DNA of 64,000 nucleotides from Paulinella micropora. Lineage: Eukaryota > Cercozoa > Imbricatea > Euglyphida. Where the stretch lies: contig BJOX01000156.1 in assembly GCA_009731375.1 (NCBI GenBank), positions 215,967 to 279,966 of the forward strand, read 5' to 3'. The translations under genes and the position numbers were made by a program. How positions within the stretch are numbered: position 1 is the first letter of the stretch; every line of letters begins with the position of its first letter. Of this stretch, positions 12,273 through 21,990 are shown one piece after another. A model generated the notes under the pieces. That model saw nothing but the letters and a program-made list of their open reading frames with translations. It was not told where the DNA came from and made no database searches.

Positions 12273-12853
12273 CTAGAGTTGCTTGCGCAAGGAATAGTGA
12301 AGATATCCGCCATCTCCTATGGCCACCGCTCCTACGTACTCCCAGCCCTTGTGGCATGCCGCATCCATTGCACAGCACTCGCAAGCCCCGCCAACCAGCT
12401 TTTTTCTAGCTTTATGATAGCAATGCGGGTCGCAGGCGGCCGCGCCTATATCTTTTTTTAACAGTGTAACAGCCCCCCTAATGCTATAATAATTATACCC
12501 ATTATCGTAAATGCAGACACAGGCAGATCTGGTGGTACTTGCAGTAGCAGCAGTTGCGGCGAGGGCGGGGCACTTGTCGGCCAAGTGTTTGTCCCCGAGG
12601 CGGAAGGTCGCGCCGCAGTTGGACAGATCGTGAGGTTCTGTAAGGCAAGGCGATCGCGATTGGCGGCCGCCGCGTCATCGGGCCCCCGGCAGTTGGCGCA
12701 GAAACGCCCCGCCGCTTGGTTTTGCTTAAAGCAGGCTTCGCAGAACGACTGTCAGCCCGTGCTGCACGATGTCGCGTGCCACGCACAGGCAAATTGCACA
12801 CATTAGGTCCTTGGTTTCGCCCTCGTTCACCCAAGCCTCGTAATGTCGGCCAT
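12273..12853 (-). pseudogene. Broken RING/TRAF-type zinc-finger protein
   Basis: Three reading frames together show a recognisable order. First comes a RING start (MCAICLCVARDIVQHG, ATG at 12803, with a plausible upstream extension to about 12853). Next is the second half of a RING (SFCEACF...FCANCR, about 12680-12755). Then there is a TRAF-type finger pattern ending H-x4-C (GDKHLADKC, about 12570-12600). A Cys-rich tail reads open to the stop at 12273. The frame changes inside the RING and again at the TRAF-type finger. RING proteins of this type act as ubiquitin ligases. The breaks mean it is either inactive or mis-sequenced. No real homologue was searched. Confidence 0.55.
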
Positions 12854-13349
12854 TTGGCTACACAAATTTTTTGTTTTGAGCCTACAATTTTTCTTTCCCT
12901 CCCCTCCATTTCTCGGCCTTCCCTCTCTCTCTTTTTTTTCTGTTCGGCCCCCCCCCTCTCATTAGAAAACTTCGGGGAAAAATCGACTAGTACAACATTT
13001 GCAACGCGCGAAATGGAAGGGAAATTGGGAGGAGGGGGGGGGCCGCAGATGATGAAAGGCCGAAAGTGCAAAGGGGAAATAACATAGCTTGTTTGGTGGG
13101 AGAAGGTGAACCCGGACAGAGGGGAGAGGGAGGAAGAAGGTGGCTGCGTGGAGAGAGTGGGGAGGGCCGGGTTTGTGGGGAAAAGGCGGGTGGGGGGCCG
13201 ATCTGTTGGGGAAAAGGCGGGTGAGGGGGGGGGGCCGATCTGNNNNNNNNNNCACCACGAGAGAGACAGCGAGAGACAGACAGAGACAGAGAGAGAGAGA
13301 GAGACCTGTGACAAAGTTTTGTTGTCTCTGGAATTGGAAGGGGGAGACA
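12854..13349. other. Low-complexity intergenic with 10-N gap
   Basis: The stretch is pyrimidine-rich on one side and poly-G-rich on the other. Just before the gap at 13243-13252, a 27-base block (ggggaaaaggcgggtg...ccgatctg) occurs twice. Frames here are low complexity. No gene supported. Confidence 0.5.
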
Positions 13350-13910
13350 ATGCAGTCTGCTGGACCGCGCGTCAGCTACGAGCCAGACCAGGCCGAGCCC
13401 TCGAGTGTGCTGTGTGAATTGGTGACGGACCTGGAACAATTAAACGCAGCGCTGGCTCGCACACACCCCGACACCGTCGGCCTGTGGCAAACCACGGCGT
13501 GCGAGCTGCTCCTGGGAATTAGCGCAGCGAGCGCAAGCACACAGACGAATCAAAACCAAGGTACGAATTTAGATGAGGATAGCAGCGGGAACATAAGGGG
13601 GGACCAAGCCGCTACTGCCCCACCAGCCAAAAGTATGTCTAAAAGCAAGTCACCTGTAGACTCTGCGACCGCCTCGGCGAGCCGTTCCGCGACGCCCACT
13701 GCCTCCGTAACCGCCTCGGGGAGCCTCTCCGCGACGCCTACGGTCTCCGCAACCGCCTCGGCGAGCCGTTGCGCGACGCCTACCGTCTCCGCAACTACCT
13801 CGGGGAGCCGTTCCGCGACGCCCACTGCCTCCGTAACCGCCTCGGGGAGCCTCTCCGCGACGCCTACCGTCTCCGTAACCGCCTCGGGGAGCCTCTCCGC
13901 GACGGGTTAG
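13350..13910 (+). CDS. Ser/Thr/Ala-rich repeat protein, ends in an in-frame TAG
   Basis: The ATG at 13350 gives about 105 residues of ordinary helical sequence with an acidic and a Lys/Ser linker. Six imperfect copies of a 12-residue unit follow (consensus SATPTVSATASGS, DNA period 36-39 bases). The TAG at 13908-13910 ends the frame. The next gene-like frame (13932-14867) is in the same frame with nothing but sense codons between, so the two may be one gene interrupted by a stop. Similar Ser/Thr repeats occur in the surface genes at 40.4 and 46.3 kb. There is no signal peptide here. Confidence 0.6.
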   Translation: MQSAGPRVSYEPDQAEPSSVLCELVTDLEQLNAALARTHPDTVGLWQTTACELLLGISAASASTQTNQNQGTNLDEDSSGNIRGDQAATAPPAKSMSKSKSPVDSATASASRSATPTASVTASGSLSATPTVSATASASRCATPTVSATTSGSRSATPTASVTASGSLSATPTVSVTASGSLSATG

Positions 13911-13931
13911 AAATCATGGTATACTGCAAAT

Positions 13932-14867
13932 TTGCAACGTGACCTGGGCAGCGGTCGGCAAGAACTGCAAACTAACCTGAACAACAACAACGTGCCTGAC
14001 GTAATAACGGGCTATCTTGAGGCCCGGGCACCAAGATTCAACGTAAACACACTGAAATACTTTATGGGGCAGAGGTCTTACAAGATCTACGAAGTAGAAT
14101 TAGAGGGTTTCTGTCTCAACCCGGAGGCGTTGTGGTGGCTGCAAATGCACTTACAAAAATTGAGGCGTCTGCGGCTGTTGGACTGCATCGTAGAGCAGAT
14201 GGAAGTTGAAAGATGTATGCAAATGTTGAAGAAGGAGCTTCTGCCACAACTGACGGAGCTGTCCTTGAGGGGCTGTCGCTTCTTTACAGATAAGGAGTTG
14301 AAAGAGCTCTGCGAGGCGAAAACAAAGCCCAAGCTGCTATGGCTGGATCTGCGCGGCACCGAAGTTCATGGGGCCGACGGAGTAGAGAACTTGCAAACAC
14401 TAGGAGAACTGCAAGTGCCGCGGCTGCCGAGCTTTTCAGTGCAAATGCCGAACCTTAGGTCTTTGCGAGTGGAATACGAGTGCGAGGCTAATGGTCTTGA
14501 ACAGGTTTTAAAAAGGTGCCCACTCCTGCGGAACCTACACGTCCGGGTCCCGCGCCGCGTCGGCGGCGTCCCGTACGACGTCAGCGCAATATTTGAGCAT
14601 AAGGCTTTTACCAGGCTGCGCGTGTACGATGGGGCCGACGGAAGCTTGAGCGGCAAGCTGGCTGTCGCACTGTACAAAGAAGCCGAGAGCTACAAAAACT
14701 CGTGGGGCTCCAAGTTGACGCTCGACCTGCGAGGCACGCCGTGGTCGGTATTGCAAAGTCTCGGAGTTTTGGACAACACCAAACTGACCTGCCTGTTCGA
14801 CCTGCCCACGAAGCCTGCGTCGCACAAGAGAGCTAAGCTCAAGGACACCGAAATCGCACAAGTATAA
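13932..14867 (+). CDS. Leucine-rich-repeat protein
   Basis: The frame is 311 residues of LRR-like sequence with repeats such as LRRLRLLDC, LTELSLRGC, LLWLDLRGT and LRSLRVEY at 22-28 residue spacing. Its only start is a TTG; no ATG lies nearby in frame. Upstream it continues in the same frame through the TAG at 13908 into the Ser/Thr-rich gene, which suggests the real N-terminus is there. It resembles the LRR halves of the F-box/LRR proteins elsewhere in the window. Protein-protein interaction, possibly substrate recruitment, is inferred. Confidence 0.65.
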   Translation: MQRDLGSGRQELQTNLNNNNVPDVITGYLEARAPRFNVNTLKYFMGQRSYKIYEVELEGFCLNPEALWWLQMHLQKLRRLRLLDCIVEQMEVERCMQMLKKELLPQLTELSLRGCRFFTDKELKELCEAKTKPKLLWLDLRGTEVHGADGVENLQTLGELQVPRLPSFSVQMPNLRSLRVEYECEANGLEQVLKRCPLLRNLHVRVPRRVGGVPYDVSAIFEHKAFTRLRVYDGADGSLSGKLAVALYKEAESYKNSWGSKLTLDLRGTPWSVLQSLGVLDNTKLTCLFDLPTKPASHKRAKLKDTEIAQV

Positions 14868-16724
14868 AACAAAGAACTGTTTTATAGTGTCACTGTTGCG
14901 CGATACTGACATACGGTCTGTGCCTGCCATCTCTAGAAACGTGCACCTTCTCGACCTGACGTCCAGCCCTTTCTTGCAATAGTACGCGGAGCTGAGCGTC
15001 TGCTTGTATTCCTTGGCGAGCGGGTCCACAGCAAGCTCGGCGGACAACAAGGCCCCGCCCGGCACCGCACCCGACGCAACCGTTTGTTCCCAGGACTGCC
15101 GCACCTCCCAGGCACAGCGCAGCAGCTCGATCAGCTGCGTGATCTGCTGCGTCAGGTCGCGCCCGTAGTTGAGCATCGCCTGCCTGCCGCCTACGGTTGC
15201 GCGCACGAGCGGTAGCAGGGCGCGGGAGGCAGACAACACGCTCAGGCGGAAGGCGTGCTGCAGCCCGGAGGGCAGCCCCAGCCTGGCCAGCGGCAAACGC
15301 CCGCCGGCCAGCAGCACCCGCCAGTACATGTTGCTGGGCTCGAACGTGGCCGAGCCCTCCCTGAAGTCGCACGCGAAGGAGGCGCCGCGCTCACTGACGG
15401 TGGGCTGGGCCCCGCCGCAGCCCCCCAGGCACGGCGAACACTGCAGATAAAAGTGCTTGCGCTGCGCCGTAGCCGAGTAGANNNNNNNNNNACACGGCGA
15501 ACGCTGCAGATAAAAGTGCTTGCGCTGCGCCGTAGCCGAGTAGACCGCCTTCACCACAAAGGCCCGCCACTGCTCCGGCTCCAGCCGTTCGGCGCGCGGG
15601 TCCTTCTGCAAGCGCTGCTTCGCCAGCCCCTCAACAGGTGCAGCGGCTTCCGCGCGCAGGCGAACCAGGGCCGCCGCGAGCGTGTCCAGGCGCGCGCTGC
15701 ACTCCCGCCGCTGCCTTTCGAGGTTTGGGGCGCCGGCCAGCGCCTGGCGCTCGCACGGGGGCGCGCAGCGCACGAAGTGTCCCCGGAAGCGCCTCGTCAT
15801 GCCTAGGTGCGCGAGCCGTTCCAGCCGCTGCACCAGCGTCTCGTGCAGCACGCGTTCTTGCTGCAGCAAACATGCGACTGTCAGCAGCGTCACGGGGGGG
15901 TTGACGGCCGCACGGGCGCCAAACTCCAGCACCTGGCGGACGCGGACTAGTACGCAGGCCTGTGGCGCGCGTTCTTGGCCGTGCCCCCTGCGCTTGCCGC
16001 GCTGCGACTGCACCGTGCGCCAGGCGCCGAACGCGGCCGCGGTGGCCGCGCGCCACGACGCCAGGACTGGCTGCGCCGCCCAGGCGCCGGCGACCTCGGC
16101 GGCTGACAGCTCGGCGCCAGTGCGGGGTCCCAGCACGAGGGCCGCGGCCCCGGGCTCCATGTTGGCCAGAGCCTCGGCGCCGCAGCGCCCCGTGGCCGCC
16201 CAGAACTCCGCCGAACGTGCCGCCGCGATCGCCTCGCGCGCGCTGTGGTCCGGGAACGGGAGCGCGACCGAAATCGATTGCCGCGCAACCGTTAGCTCCG
16301 CCTCCGTGAGTTCGCCCGCCGCCGCCGCGGTTGGCACCCTGGCCGACACCAGCGCTCCTGTCTCCCAAAGGTACGCGCCACAGAACTTGCACGCCAGGAC
16401 GAGCGCCTGGTACGTTTGTTTCTTGAGCTGTGGCAGCAGGAACGGCTCCGGGAACTCCAAATGGCCCTGGTGGCCCGGGCAAGAAATGACATCCCCGCCG
16501 CACAGTTCGCAGCGCCCGCTCTGCGGGTCTACGCGCAGGCTGCGATCGTCAAAGGTGAAATCGTGCGGGTTCTCGTCCGTGCCGCGGCCGCTCAGGCAGC
16601 CCACCGACACGTCGTGCACCGTGCTGTCCGACGGGATGCACGCGGCTACCGAAGACGGGGGCCGCCGGTGGCGAGCGTACGTCACGGGCCTAGCGAAGGT
16701 GGCGGGGGCCCATTGGCAGTGCAT
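14535..16724 (-). CDS. RNA polymerase II-like largest subunit, N-terminal part only
   Basis: From the Met at 16724 the protein has the RPB1 clamp zinc pattern: Cys72, Cys75 and CPGHQGH (Cys82, His85, His88), followed by LEFPEPF and a second pair at Cys112 and Cys115. This matches the beta-prime/RPB1 N-terminus (CPGHFGHIEL in cellular enzymes). The frame carries no active-site NADFDGD motif and no funnel or trigger-loop region, so it is only the clamp part of a protein normally near 1400-1700 aa. After about 14880 it runs antisense through the 3' end of the LRR gene, so the last 115 codons are doubtful. A 10-N gap at 15482-15491 has the same 55 bases on both sides. The rest may be in other exons, elsewhere, or lost. 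Confidence 0.75.
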   Translation of the reverse strand: MHCQWAPATFARPVTYARHRRPPSSVAACIPSDSTVHDVSVGCLSGRGTDENPHDFTFDDRSLRVDPQSGRCELCGGDVISCPGHQGHLEFPEPFLLPQLKKQTYQALVLACKFCGAYLWETGALVSARVPTAAAAGELTEAELTVARQSISVALPFPDHSAREAIAAARSAEFWAATGRCGAEALANMEPGAAALVLGPRTGAELSAAEVAGAWAAQPVLASWRAATAAAFGAWRTVQSQRGKRRGHGQERAPQACVLVRVRQVLEFGARAAVNPPVTLLTVACLLQQERVLHETLVQRLERLAHLGMTRRFRGHFVRCAPPCERQALAGAPNLERQRRECSARLDTLAAALVRLRAEAAAPVEGLAKQRLQKDPRAERLEPEQWRAFVVKAVYSATAQRKHFYLQRSPCXXXXYSATAQRKHFYLQCSPCLGGCGGAQPTVSERGASFACDFREGSATFEPSNMYWRVLLAGGRLPLARLGLPSGLQHAFRLSVLSASRALLPLVRATVGGRQAMLNYGRDLTQQITQLIELLRCAWEVRQSWEQTVASGAVPGGALLSAELAVDPLAKEYKQTLSSAYYCKKGLDVRSRRCTFLEMAGTDRMSVSRNSDTIKQFFVLYLCDFGVLELSSLVRRRLRGQVEQAGQFGVVQNSETLQYRPRRASQVERQLGAPRVFVALGFFVQCDSQLAAQASVGPIVHAQPGKSLMLKYCADVVRDAADAARDPDV

Positions 16725-17006
16725 TCGCCGGCAGCAGAATTCTGCTGGTCGCGTCCATTCTCCCACCGGCCCCCCTCCCCCTTTTGTTTTTTCTGCTGCA
16801 ATTCTTTTTTTGCGCCCCCCGTTCGTTTCGGGGGAAAACGAGAAGTCTCGACGACGGGCGGGGGGGCACAGACGAGCAAGAGAGAGCGCTTGAAATCAGC
16901 GCCTTATTTCGCACGGCCCCCCCCACTCTCTGTGTGTGTTTTCCCGGGGGGGGGGGGTTTGTGTCCCTCCCCCTACCCGTGTTTGCGCGGCCCCCCCCCC
17001 CCCGGC
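16725..17006. other. Promoter side of RPB1 and gap edge
   Basis: The stretch is G/C- and T-rich and ends in poly-C before a long gap. It should hold the RPB1-like promoter, but I see no clear motif. Confidence 0.35.
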
Positions 17007-17488
17007 NNNNNNNNNNNNNNNNNNNNNNNNNNNNNNNNNNNNNNNNNNNNNNNNNNNNNNNNNNNNNNNNNNNNNNNNNNNNNNNNNNNNNNNNNNNNNN
17101 NNNNNNNNNNNNNNNNNNNNNNNNNNNNNNNNNNNNNNNNNNNNNNNNNNNNNNNNNNNNNNNNNNNNNNNNNNNNNNNNNNNNNNNNNNNNNNNNNNNN
17201 NNNNNNNNNNNNNNNNNNNNNNNNNNNNNNNNNNNNNNNNNNNNNNNNNNNNNNNNNNNNNNNNNNNNNNNNNNNNNNNNNNNNNNNNNNNNNNNNNNNN
17301 NNNNNNNNNNNNNNNNNNNNNNNNNNNNNNNNNNNNNNNNNNNNNNNNNNNNNNNNNNNNNNNNNNNNNNNNNNNNNNNNNNNNNNNNNNNNNNNNNNNN
17401 NNNNNNNNNNNNNNNNNNNNNNNNNNNNNNNNNNNNNNNNNNNNNNNNNNNNNNNNNNNNNNNNNNNNNNNNNNNNNNNNNNNNNNNN
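17007..17488. other. Assembly gap, 482 N
   Basis: Unknown bases. The gap hides the 5' end of the LRR gene that follows and follows a poly-C run. Confidence 0.99.
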
Positions 17489-18809
17489 GGTCGCGTGCCG
17501 GCGCGTGTACAGCGCTGTCAACCTGGTAGCGTGTTGCCTGGCACTCCGGCACCTGCAGGACCAGACGCTGCTCACCGTGCTGGACCACCGCGGCTTGCAC
17601 GAGGAGAGACACGCGGTCTCGGAGGCGCCGTTCGGCAGGCTAGTGCGCCGTGAAACGACCGGGCGTTTGTCGTCGCGCGCCTTCACTATCCGGGACCTGC
17701 CGGCCTCGGACGAGGAGGCCGTCTCAATGCTGGATCTGCAGGTGTGCGTGCTGCGGCTCGAAAACCCCGCCCTTGCCCACGCCGCCAGCCCCGGTACGAT
17801 CACCCTGCAGCCCGCGCGCGGCCGCGAGGCTGCGACTGTGCTGCGCGAGCTCACGGTGGCTGCGGAGGAGACGCAGCGGTTGCTGCACGTCGTCGTGAGA
17901 AACGCCAGGACCCTGCGCAAGCTGGCCTGGCACGCCGGCGGAAGCTCAGTGTCGGTCTTTGGCACGCCGCTGGCCCGGGTCGAGCTCTCGGCGCAGGTGC
18001 GCTCGCTGGCAATCGTCGGCTGCCACTGGAGCCCGGGCACCACGCTGTGCGTCTGGTCGCACAACAATACTGATGGCCTGCAACTGGCGCTGGAGCGGGC
18101 CCCGTACGTCAGCGGGCTGCGGGTGCGGTCTTCGTCGGGCCTGCTGGCGTCGCTCAAGCTGGTGGACCTGCCCTGCCTGACGGCGGTCGAGGGCTGGCCG
18201 CTGTCTACCGCGGGCGTCGCGGTCGGCTCGCTGTGCGCGCTGCACTGCCAGGCGCTACGCAGCTTCCAGCACTTGCTCGTGCTCGAGCAGCTGCTGTTGG
18301 GCTACTGCTCGGTTCTAGCCAGCACGGCCCACCGCCCGCTGTCGTTGGGGTCGCGGCTGGCGTCGCTCACTGTGGTGTGTTGTCCGCAAATCGTCTGGTT
18401 GCACGAGACGTGGTCGCCCCTACATTTGTCGCTGCAATACACTCTTGGCTCCCCGCCGTTGACGCTGGACAAATGTCAGGTCTCGCACCTGGTCATCCAC
18501 CTACCACCCGGCTGGGAGCGCGAGATTATCCGCGGCCGCGTTACGGTGGGCACGCTGGAGCTGCGAACCTCGTCGTCAGAATTCAGCCTCCGTCACACCG
18601 ACATCAGCGACGAACTGTTCGTAGACTTCCAGGCGGCGGCGCCCGCTGTGTTGTGGCTGCGGCGGCTGGGGCTGCGCAGGCTGCCGCCCGCCACAACCGT
18701 CAGGACCGCCCGCCGAAAAACAGTGGACACGGATGGGTGCACCGGCTCGCCCTCGCTGGTGCGGATCTGTGCGGGCGCGCGGTGCCACAGCGTGTGGGTG
18801 CCCGCCTAA
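17489..18809 (+). CDS. F-box/LRR-like protein, 5' end in gap
   Basis: The frame is open from the gap edge to TAA at 18807-18809, giving 439 residues. It has LRR-like spacing (LRSLAIVGCHW, ASLKLVDLPCLTAVEGWPL, LLLGYCSVLAST, LASLTVVCCPQIVWL) with Cys at the consensus position of Cys-containing LRRs. The N-terminus, where an F-box would be, is in the gap. Codon use is GC-rich like its neighbours. A role as an ubiquitin-ligase adaptor is inferred by analogy with the complete F-box/LRR genes at 30.6 and 49.7 kb. Confidence 0.65.
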
Positions 18810-19063
18810 CATTTTAACAAAATGAGAGAGTGGGAGGGGCCGGCATCATCACCTAGTTATTAAAAGAAGATATACTAGTAGTTATCTTTTTCCTTTCAGA
18901 ATCCGGCGAAGGGTAGCGACAAATTCCAAAGTTTTTTTGGTCATTTGATGATTTCTTTAGTAAAAAAAGGGACATTTTTGGGTTGTACAAACATTTCTTT
19001 TTGGGGGTTGCGGGTGGGGCAAGGGGGGCCGGCCCCTTGCCCCCTTCTGCCTCCCCCGAAAAC
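18810..19063. other. Intergenic between convergent genes
   Basis: The stretch contains an AT-rich imperfect hairpin near 18855-18890 (ctagttattaaaag...actagtagttatc), which may end transcription from both sides, then T-rich and G-rich tracts. No gene. Confidence 0.4.
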
Positions 19064-19849
19064 TTAGAGCGCGGCGCCTCCCATGAAACCAGCGTTTGCC
19101 GCCGGGTTTGGATAGGCGCGGTGATCTCGAGGAAACCCTAATTCCAACCGAAGGTGGCGGTAGCGGGTAAAGAGCCTTTGTATCTGCACGGGGCTTATGT
19201 CTGTAAAATACAGCGACAGCTTTTCCAGTTCTAGCGGCAGGGTTAGGAGCTGTTCAATCAGGTGGTCCAGGACAAGTCAGTCGGTATCAAATATTGCCAC
19301 CCAAACTGAACGCAGCGATGGCAGTGGAGGTTATTGTAGCTTATCCGTATTGAACCTGGCCAGGTCATTCAGGACATGCAGTCCTAACTCTGAAATACCT
19401 CGGGGCCAGTATTTAAGTCGTAGTGCGCTTTCAGTAATAAGAATTCTGTCCACGCACAGGCTGCCCAGGATTTGTAACTCGTTTACGCTCTCTTGATCCC
19501 CCGCCTCCTCGAGCACTTGATCAATTATTCTCCCAGATAACCTGAGGTCTAGCTCCTTGAAACGCATACCTCTGACGAGTGCAAGGTACTTGGACCCGTA
19601 CAGGTGTAAAAAGCCAAACCTAACTTTTGCTTTGCTCCAGACCTTACGCCAACGCAGAAGAAGATCTTGCGCTGGCTGGTACGGGCTTTTTAATTCCTTA
19701 AATCCTTGCGGAAAATCTAGCTTGTGCCAGATCAGGCTATTTTCGGTGAAATGCGCGTAGATACTTGTGGAGACACTGGCAAACACGAGGATGTCTTTTA
19801 GCTCTAAAAGGGCCAGGATTTCTGGCCAAAGGTCCAGTGGTAATCCCAA
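19064..19849 (-). pseudogene. F-box/LRR gene with two in-frame stops and no ATG
   Basis: The frame begins with an F-box (PLDLWPEILALLELKDILVF...LIWHKL) at about 19849, but has no ATG, only a TTG. It reads through LRR-like segments to a TAA at 19331-19333. The same frame continues with sense to a TGA at 19277-19279, then again with clear LRR character (LPLELEKLSLYF) to a TAA at 19064-19066. The whole block is 262 codons in one frame, with no shifts. Two internal stops in an otherwise preserved frame argue for point-mutation decay, not sequencing indels. It was probably a substrate adaptor of an SCF-type ubiquitin ligase. Confidence 0.7.
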
Positions 19850-20304
19850 AGGCGTTGTTGTCGTGTTGGCCTCGTATATTCAGCTGCTGCCACAAAAAAG
19901 AAATCGCTCAGCGCTTGTCAAGCCAGATGCGTTCTCCCAGCCCCCCCCCCTTTTTTAACGGAATAACTGGTTTTTTTACAGTCCAATCCGCCAATTCTAG
20001 TTGTAAAAATTGTACAGAATAAAAAAAGGTTGAAAATGATTTTTCCCCCTCGCCCCTGAATCAGCGAGGAGGCAAGGATGTGACATTTTTTGCGCGGCCC
20101 CCCCCCTCCTTTCTCTCTTTGGGGGGGGGGGGGGGGGGGGGGGGCCCCCCGGGGNNNNNNNNNNGAGGGCTGCAAGCAGGTCCGCGGGGCTAACACACTT
20201 TCCCCCCCCCCCTCCTCTCAGCACACACCTGCACACAAAAAAGCAGTCCTTTGGCCTCCACTGCGTTACCCCTTCCCTCTGCCAAGCAGGGGCTAAGCAA
20301 CCGA
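19850..20304. other. Intergenic with poly-G/C gap
   Basis: The stretch is low complexity, with a 10-N gap at 20155-20164 between poly-G and GC-rich sequence. It contains no supported gene and probably includes the 5' region of the next gene. Confidence 0.5.
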
Positions 20305-21282
20305 ATGTCCGAACAAGCGCCACTACCGTCTGCCACCAAGCGCCAACGAACCGACCCGCACGCGACAGTGCCCCCCGAGTCGACCCCGCAGAGTCCAGCT
20401 ACTGCCATTTCCATCTCGGATGGCGCGAATTACACGTGGTCTTGCCCCCAAGAGCTGTTAGCCCGTCTGCCCGCCACCAGCTTCTTGACCGTTGCGGTGC
20501 AAGGGCTTGGACCGAACGAAACCCTCGACTTGAGCCAGACCCAACTGCAAGGGCTGAATCGAGTGGTCGAGGAAGAAGTCCGCCACTACGAGCGTAACCT
20601 GGTGCGGGGCCTGCGACGTTGGCTTGCTAGCATGGAATATGCAGCCAGGGCGGGGCAGGCCCTGACCAAAGACACCGTCCGCATCCCCCCATACATAGCG
20701 GACTTGCCCCGGCTGTTATTGAAGAAGGTGGCGACTCCTTTGGCCCCGACAGCTGCGTGGGCGGATAGGCTGCGTTGCCTGCAGTATCTGGGCCTACCAG
20801 CAATTTTTTTCTTGGCTCTGACCGAGCCGCTGCAAGATCTTTGGGATTTCCTCAAGCACACTAGAAACGACACGCTTAGGGTCTTGGTACCAGGGCGTAG
20901 CCGCACGTTGGCTTTTTCGGAGTGGTGGGAAAAGAAGGAGAGCCCCGGGTACCTTTCACTGGCCGAGGCACGACAGGTCACGTGGATGGGGCACGACTCG
21001 TTGGAGGCAGCGTTGGTGCTTCTAAATGTTGAGAGCGGCGACGAGCCGCTGCAGGCCTTGCTGGTGCTGGGGCAGAAGATCGAGGCCTTGGTGAACGCGG
21101 AGGCCGCTGCATTATTGCGGGGCGCGTCATCGCCGCAACTCCACTCACAAGTAGGCACGCTCCGGGAAAAGCTCCGAGCTTACGTAGTGGCGGCTAAGTT
21201 CTATGCGTGTGAGAAGCCCCGGGAGGAGGTCGTGAGTAACTCGTCGTCAATGCCTGTTGGCCTAGAGGAATTAAATCACTAG
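20305..21282 (+). CDS. Hypothetical protein, 325 aa
   Basis: I chose the ATG at 20305 over the TTG at 20251 because the sequence before it is low complexity. The first 40 residues are Ser/Pro-rich with a basic patch (KRQR), possibly a nuclear signal. The rest is mostly helical, with Leu-rich stretches and tryptophans (FSEWWEKK). There are no membrane segments or known catalytic motifs. The frame is intact and ends in TAG; a 157-N gap follows 15 bases later. Family not recognised. Confidence 0.65.
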   Translation: MSEQAPLPSATKRQRTDPHATVPPESTPQSPATAISISDGANYTWSCPQELLARLPATSFLTVAVQGLGPNETLDLSQTQLQGLNRVVEEEVRHYERNLVRGLRRWLASMEYAARAGQALTKDTVRIPPYIADLPRLLLKKVATPLAPTAAWADRLRCLQYLGLPAIFFLALTEPLQDLWDFLKHTRNDTLRVLVPGRSRTLAFSEWWEKKESPGYLSLAEARQVTWMGHDSLEAALVLLNVESGDEPLQALLVLGQKIEALVNAEAAALLRGASSPQLHSQVGTLREKLRAYVVAAKFYACEKPREEVVSNSSSMPVGLEELNH

Positions 21283-21297
21283 GAGAGATTTCGACCG

Positions 21298-21454
21298 NNN
21301 NNNNNNNNNNNNNNNNNNNNNNNNNNNNNNNNNNNNNNNNNNNNNNNNNNNNNNNNNNNNNNNNNNNNNNNNNNNNNNNNNNNNNNNNNNNNNNNNNNNN
21401 NNNNNNNNNNNNNNNNNNNNNNNNNNNNNNNNNNNNNNNNNNNNNNNNNNNNNN
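21298..21454. other. Assembly gap, 157 N
   Basis: Unknown bases followed by a poly-G run. Confidence 0.99.
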
Positions 21455-21474
21455 GGGGGGGGGGGGGGGGGGGG

Positions 21475-21960
21475 CGAACATTGGCGGGAGGGGATTCTTT
21501 TTTCTTGTAAACACTTAATAATTTGAAGTAAATTTTTTTGGAGTCACCGGATTTTCCCAATGTCCCCTAAAAAACCACAATCCTGACAACGGACTTTTGT
21601 GGTGGCAGGTGCAGGCGCGCCAAATTCGCTGACGCCAAAATGCGAGCAAAATTCCAGAATCCTGTGACCGCACATTTCAGGTGGAAACGACACCTGCGGC
21701 AAAAGGCGACAACGAAAAAATTCTTCGTAGTTTGCGGGTCTTAGCTAAAAAAAGTTTTTTAGCAAAAGGACATTTCAGAAATGGAAAATTTTGAACCGTC
21801 TTTTTTTGGGGAAAGATTGGTGGAGGGAAAAATTCAATTGTCTAAGTTTTTTTCCCCTCCCGCCATTGTTTCCCGAAATTTTTGCTATTAAATTTAGCAG
21901 ATGTGTGAACAAGATCCCAAAAAAAAAATTAATTACAAAAAAATCGCTGCGCCACTCATG
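21475..21960. repeat. Hairpin-bearing intergenic repeat, left of the ADP-ribosylglycohydrolase gene
   Basis: The segment has the order: aacactta..., gagtcaccggattttcc, tgtcccctaaaaaac, a gacacctgcgg stretch, cttagctaaa, and a GC-rich hairpin around 21807-21880 (ggggaaagattgg / cccgccattgtttccc). The same order, in the same direction, occurs at 24430-24820 on the other side of the gene. Similar hairpins form the cluster at 9.3-10.1 kb. No gene. Confidence 0.7.
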
Positions 21961-21990
21961 TAGCAGGAATTCGTTGAACGTAGAACTCGT

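Noticed and set aside
12077-12409. Plus-strand 110-codon frame
   Set aside because: It is antisense to the Cys-rich minus-strand RING/TRAF-like gene and has biased, low-complexity composition.
15631-16503. Arg/Pro/Gly-rich frames on both strands under the RPB1-like gene
   Set aside because: They are shadows of a GC-rich gene; only the frame with the CPGHQGH zinc pattern has family support.
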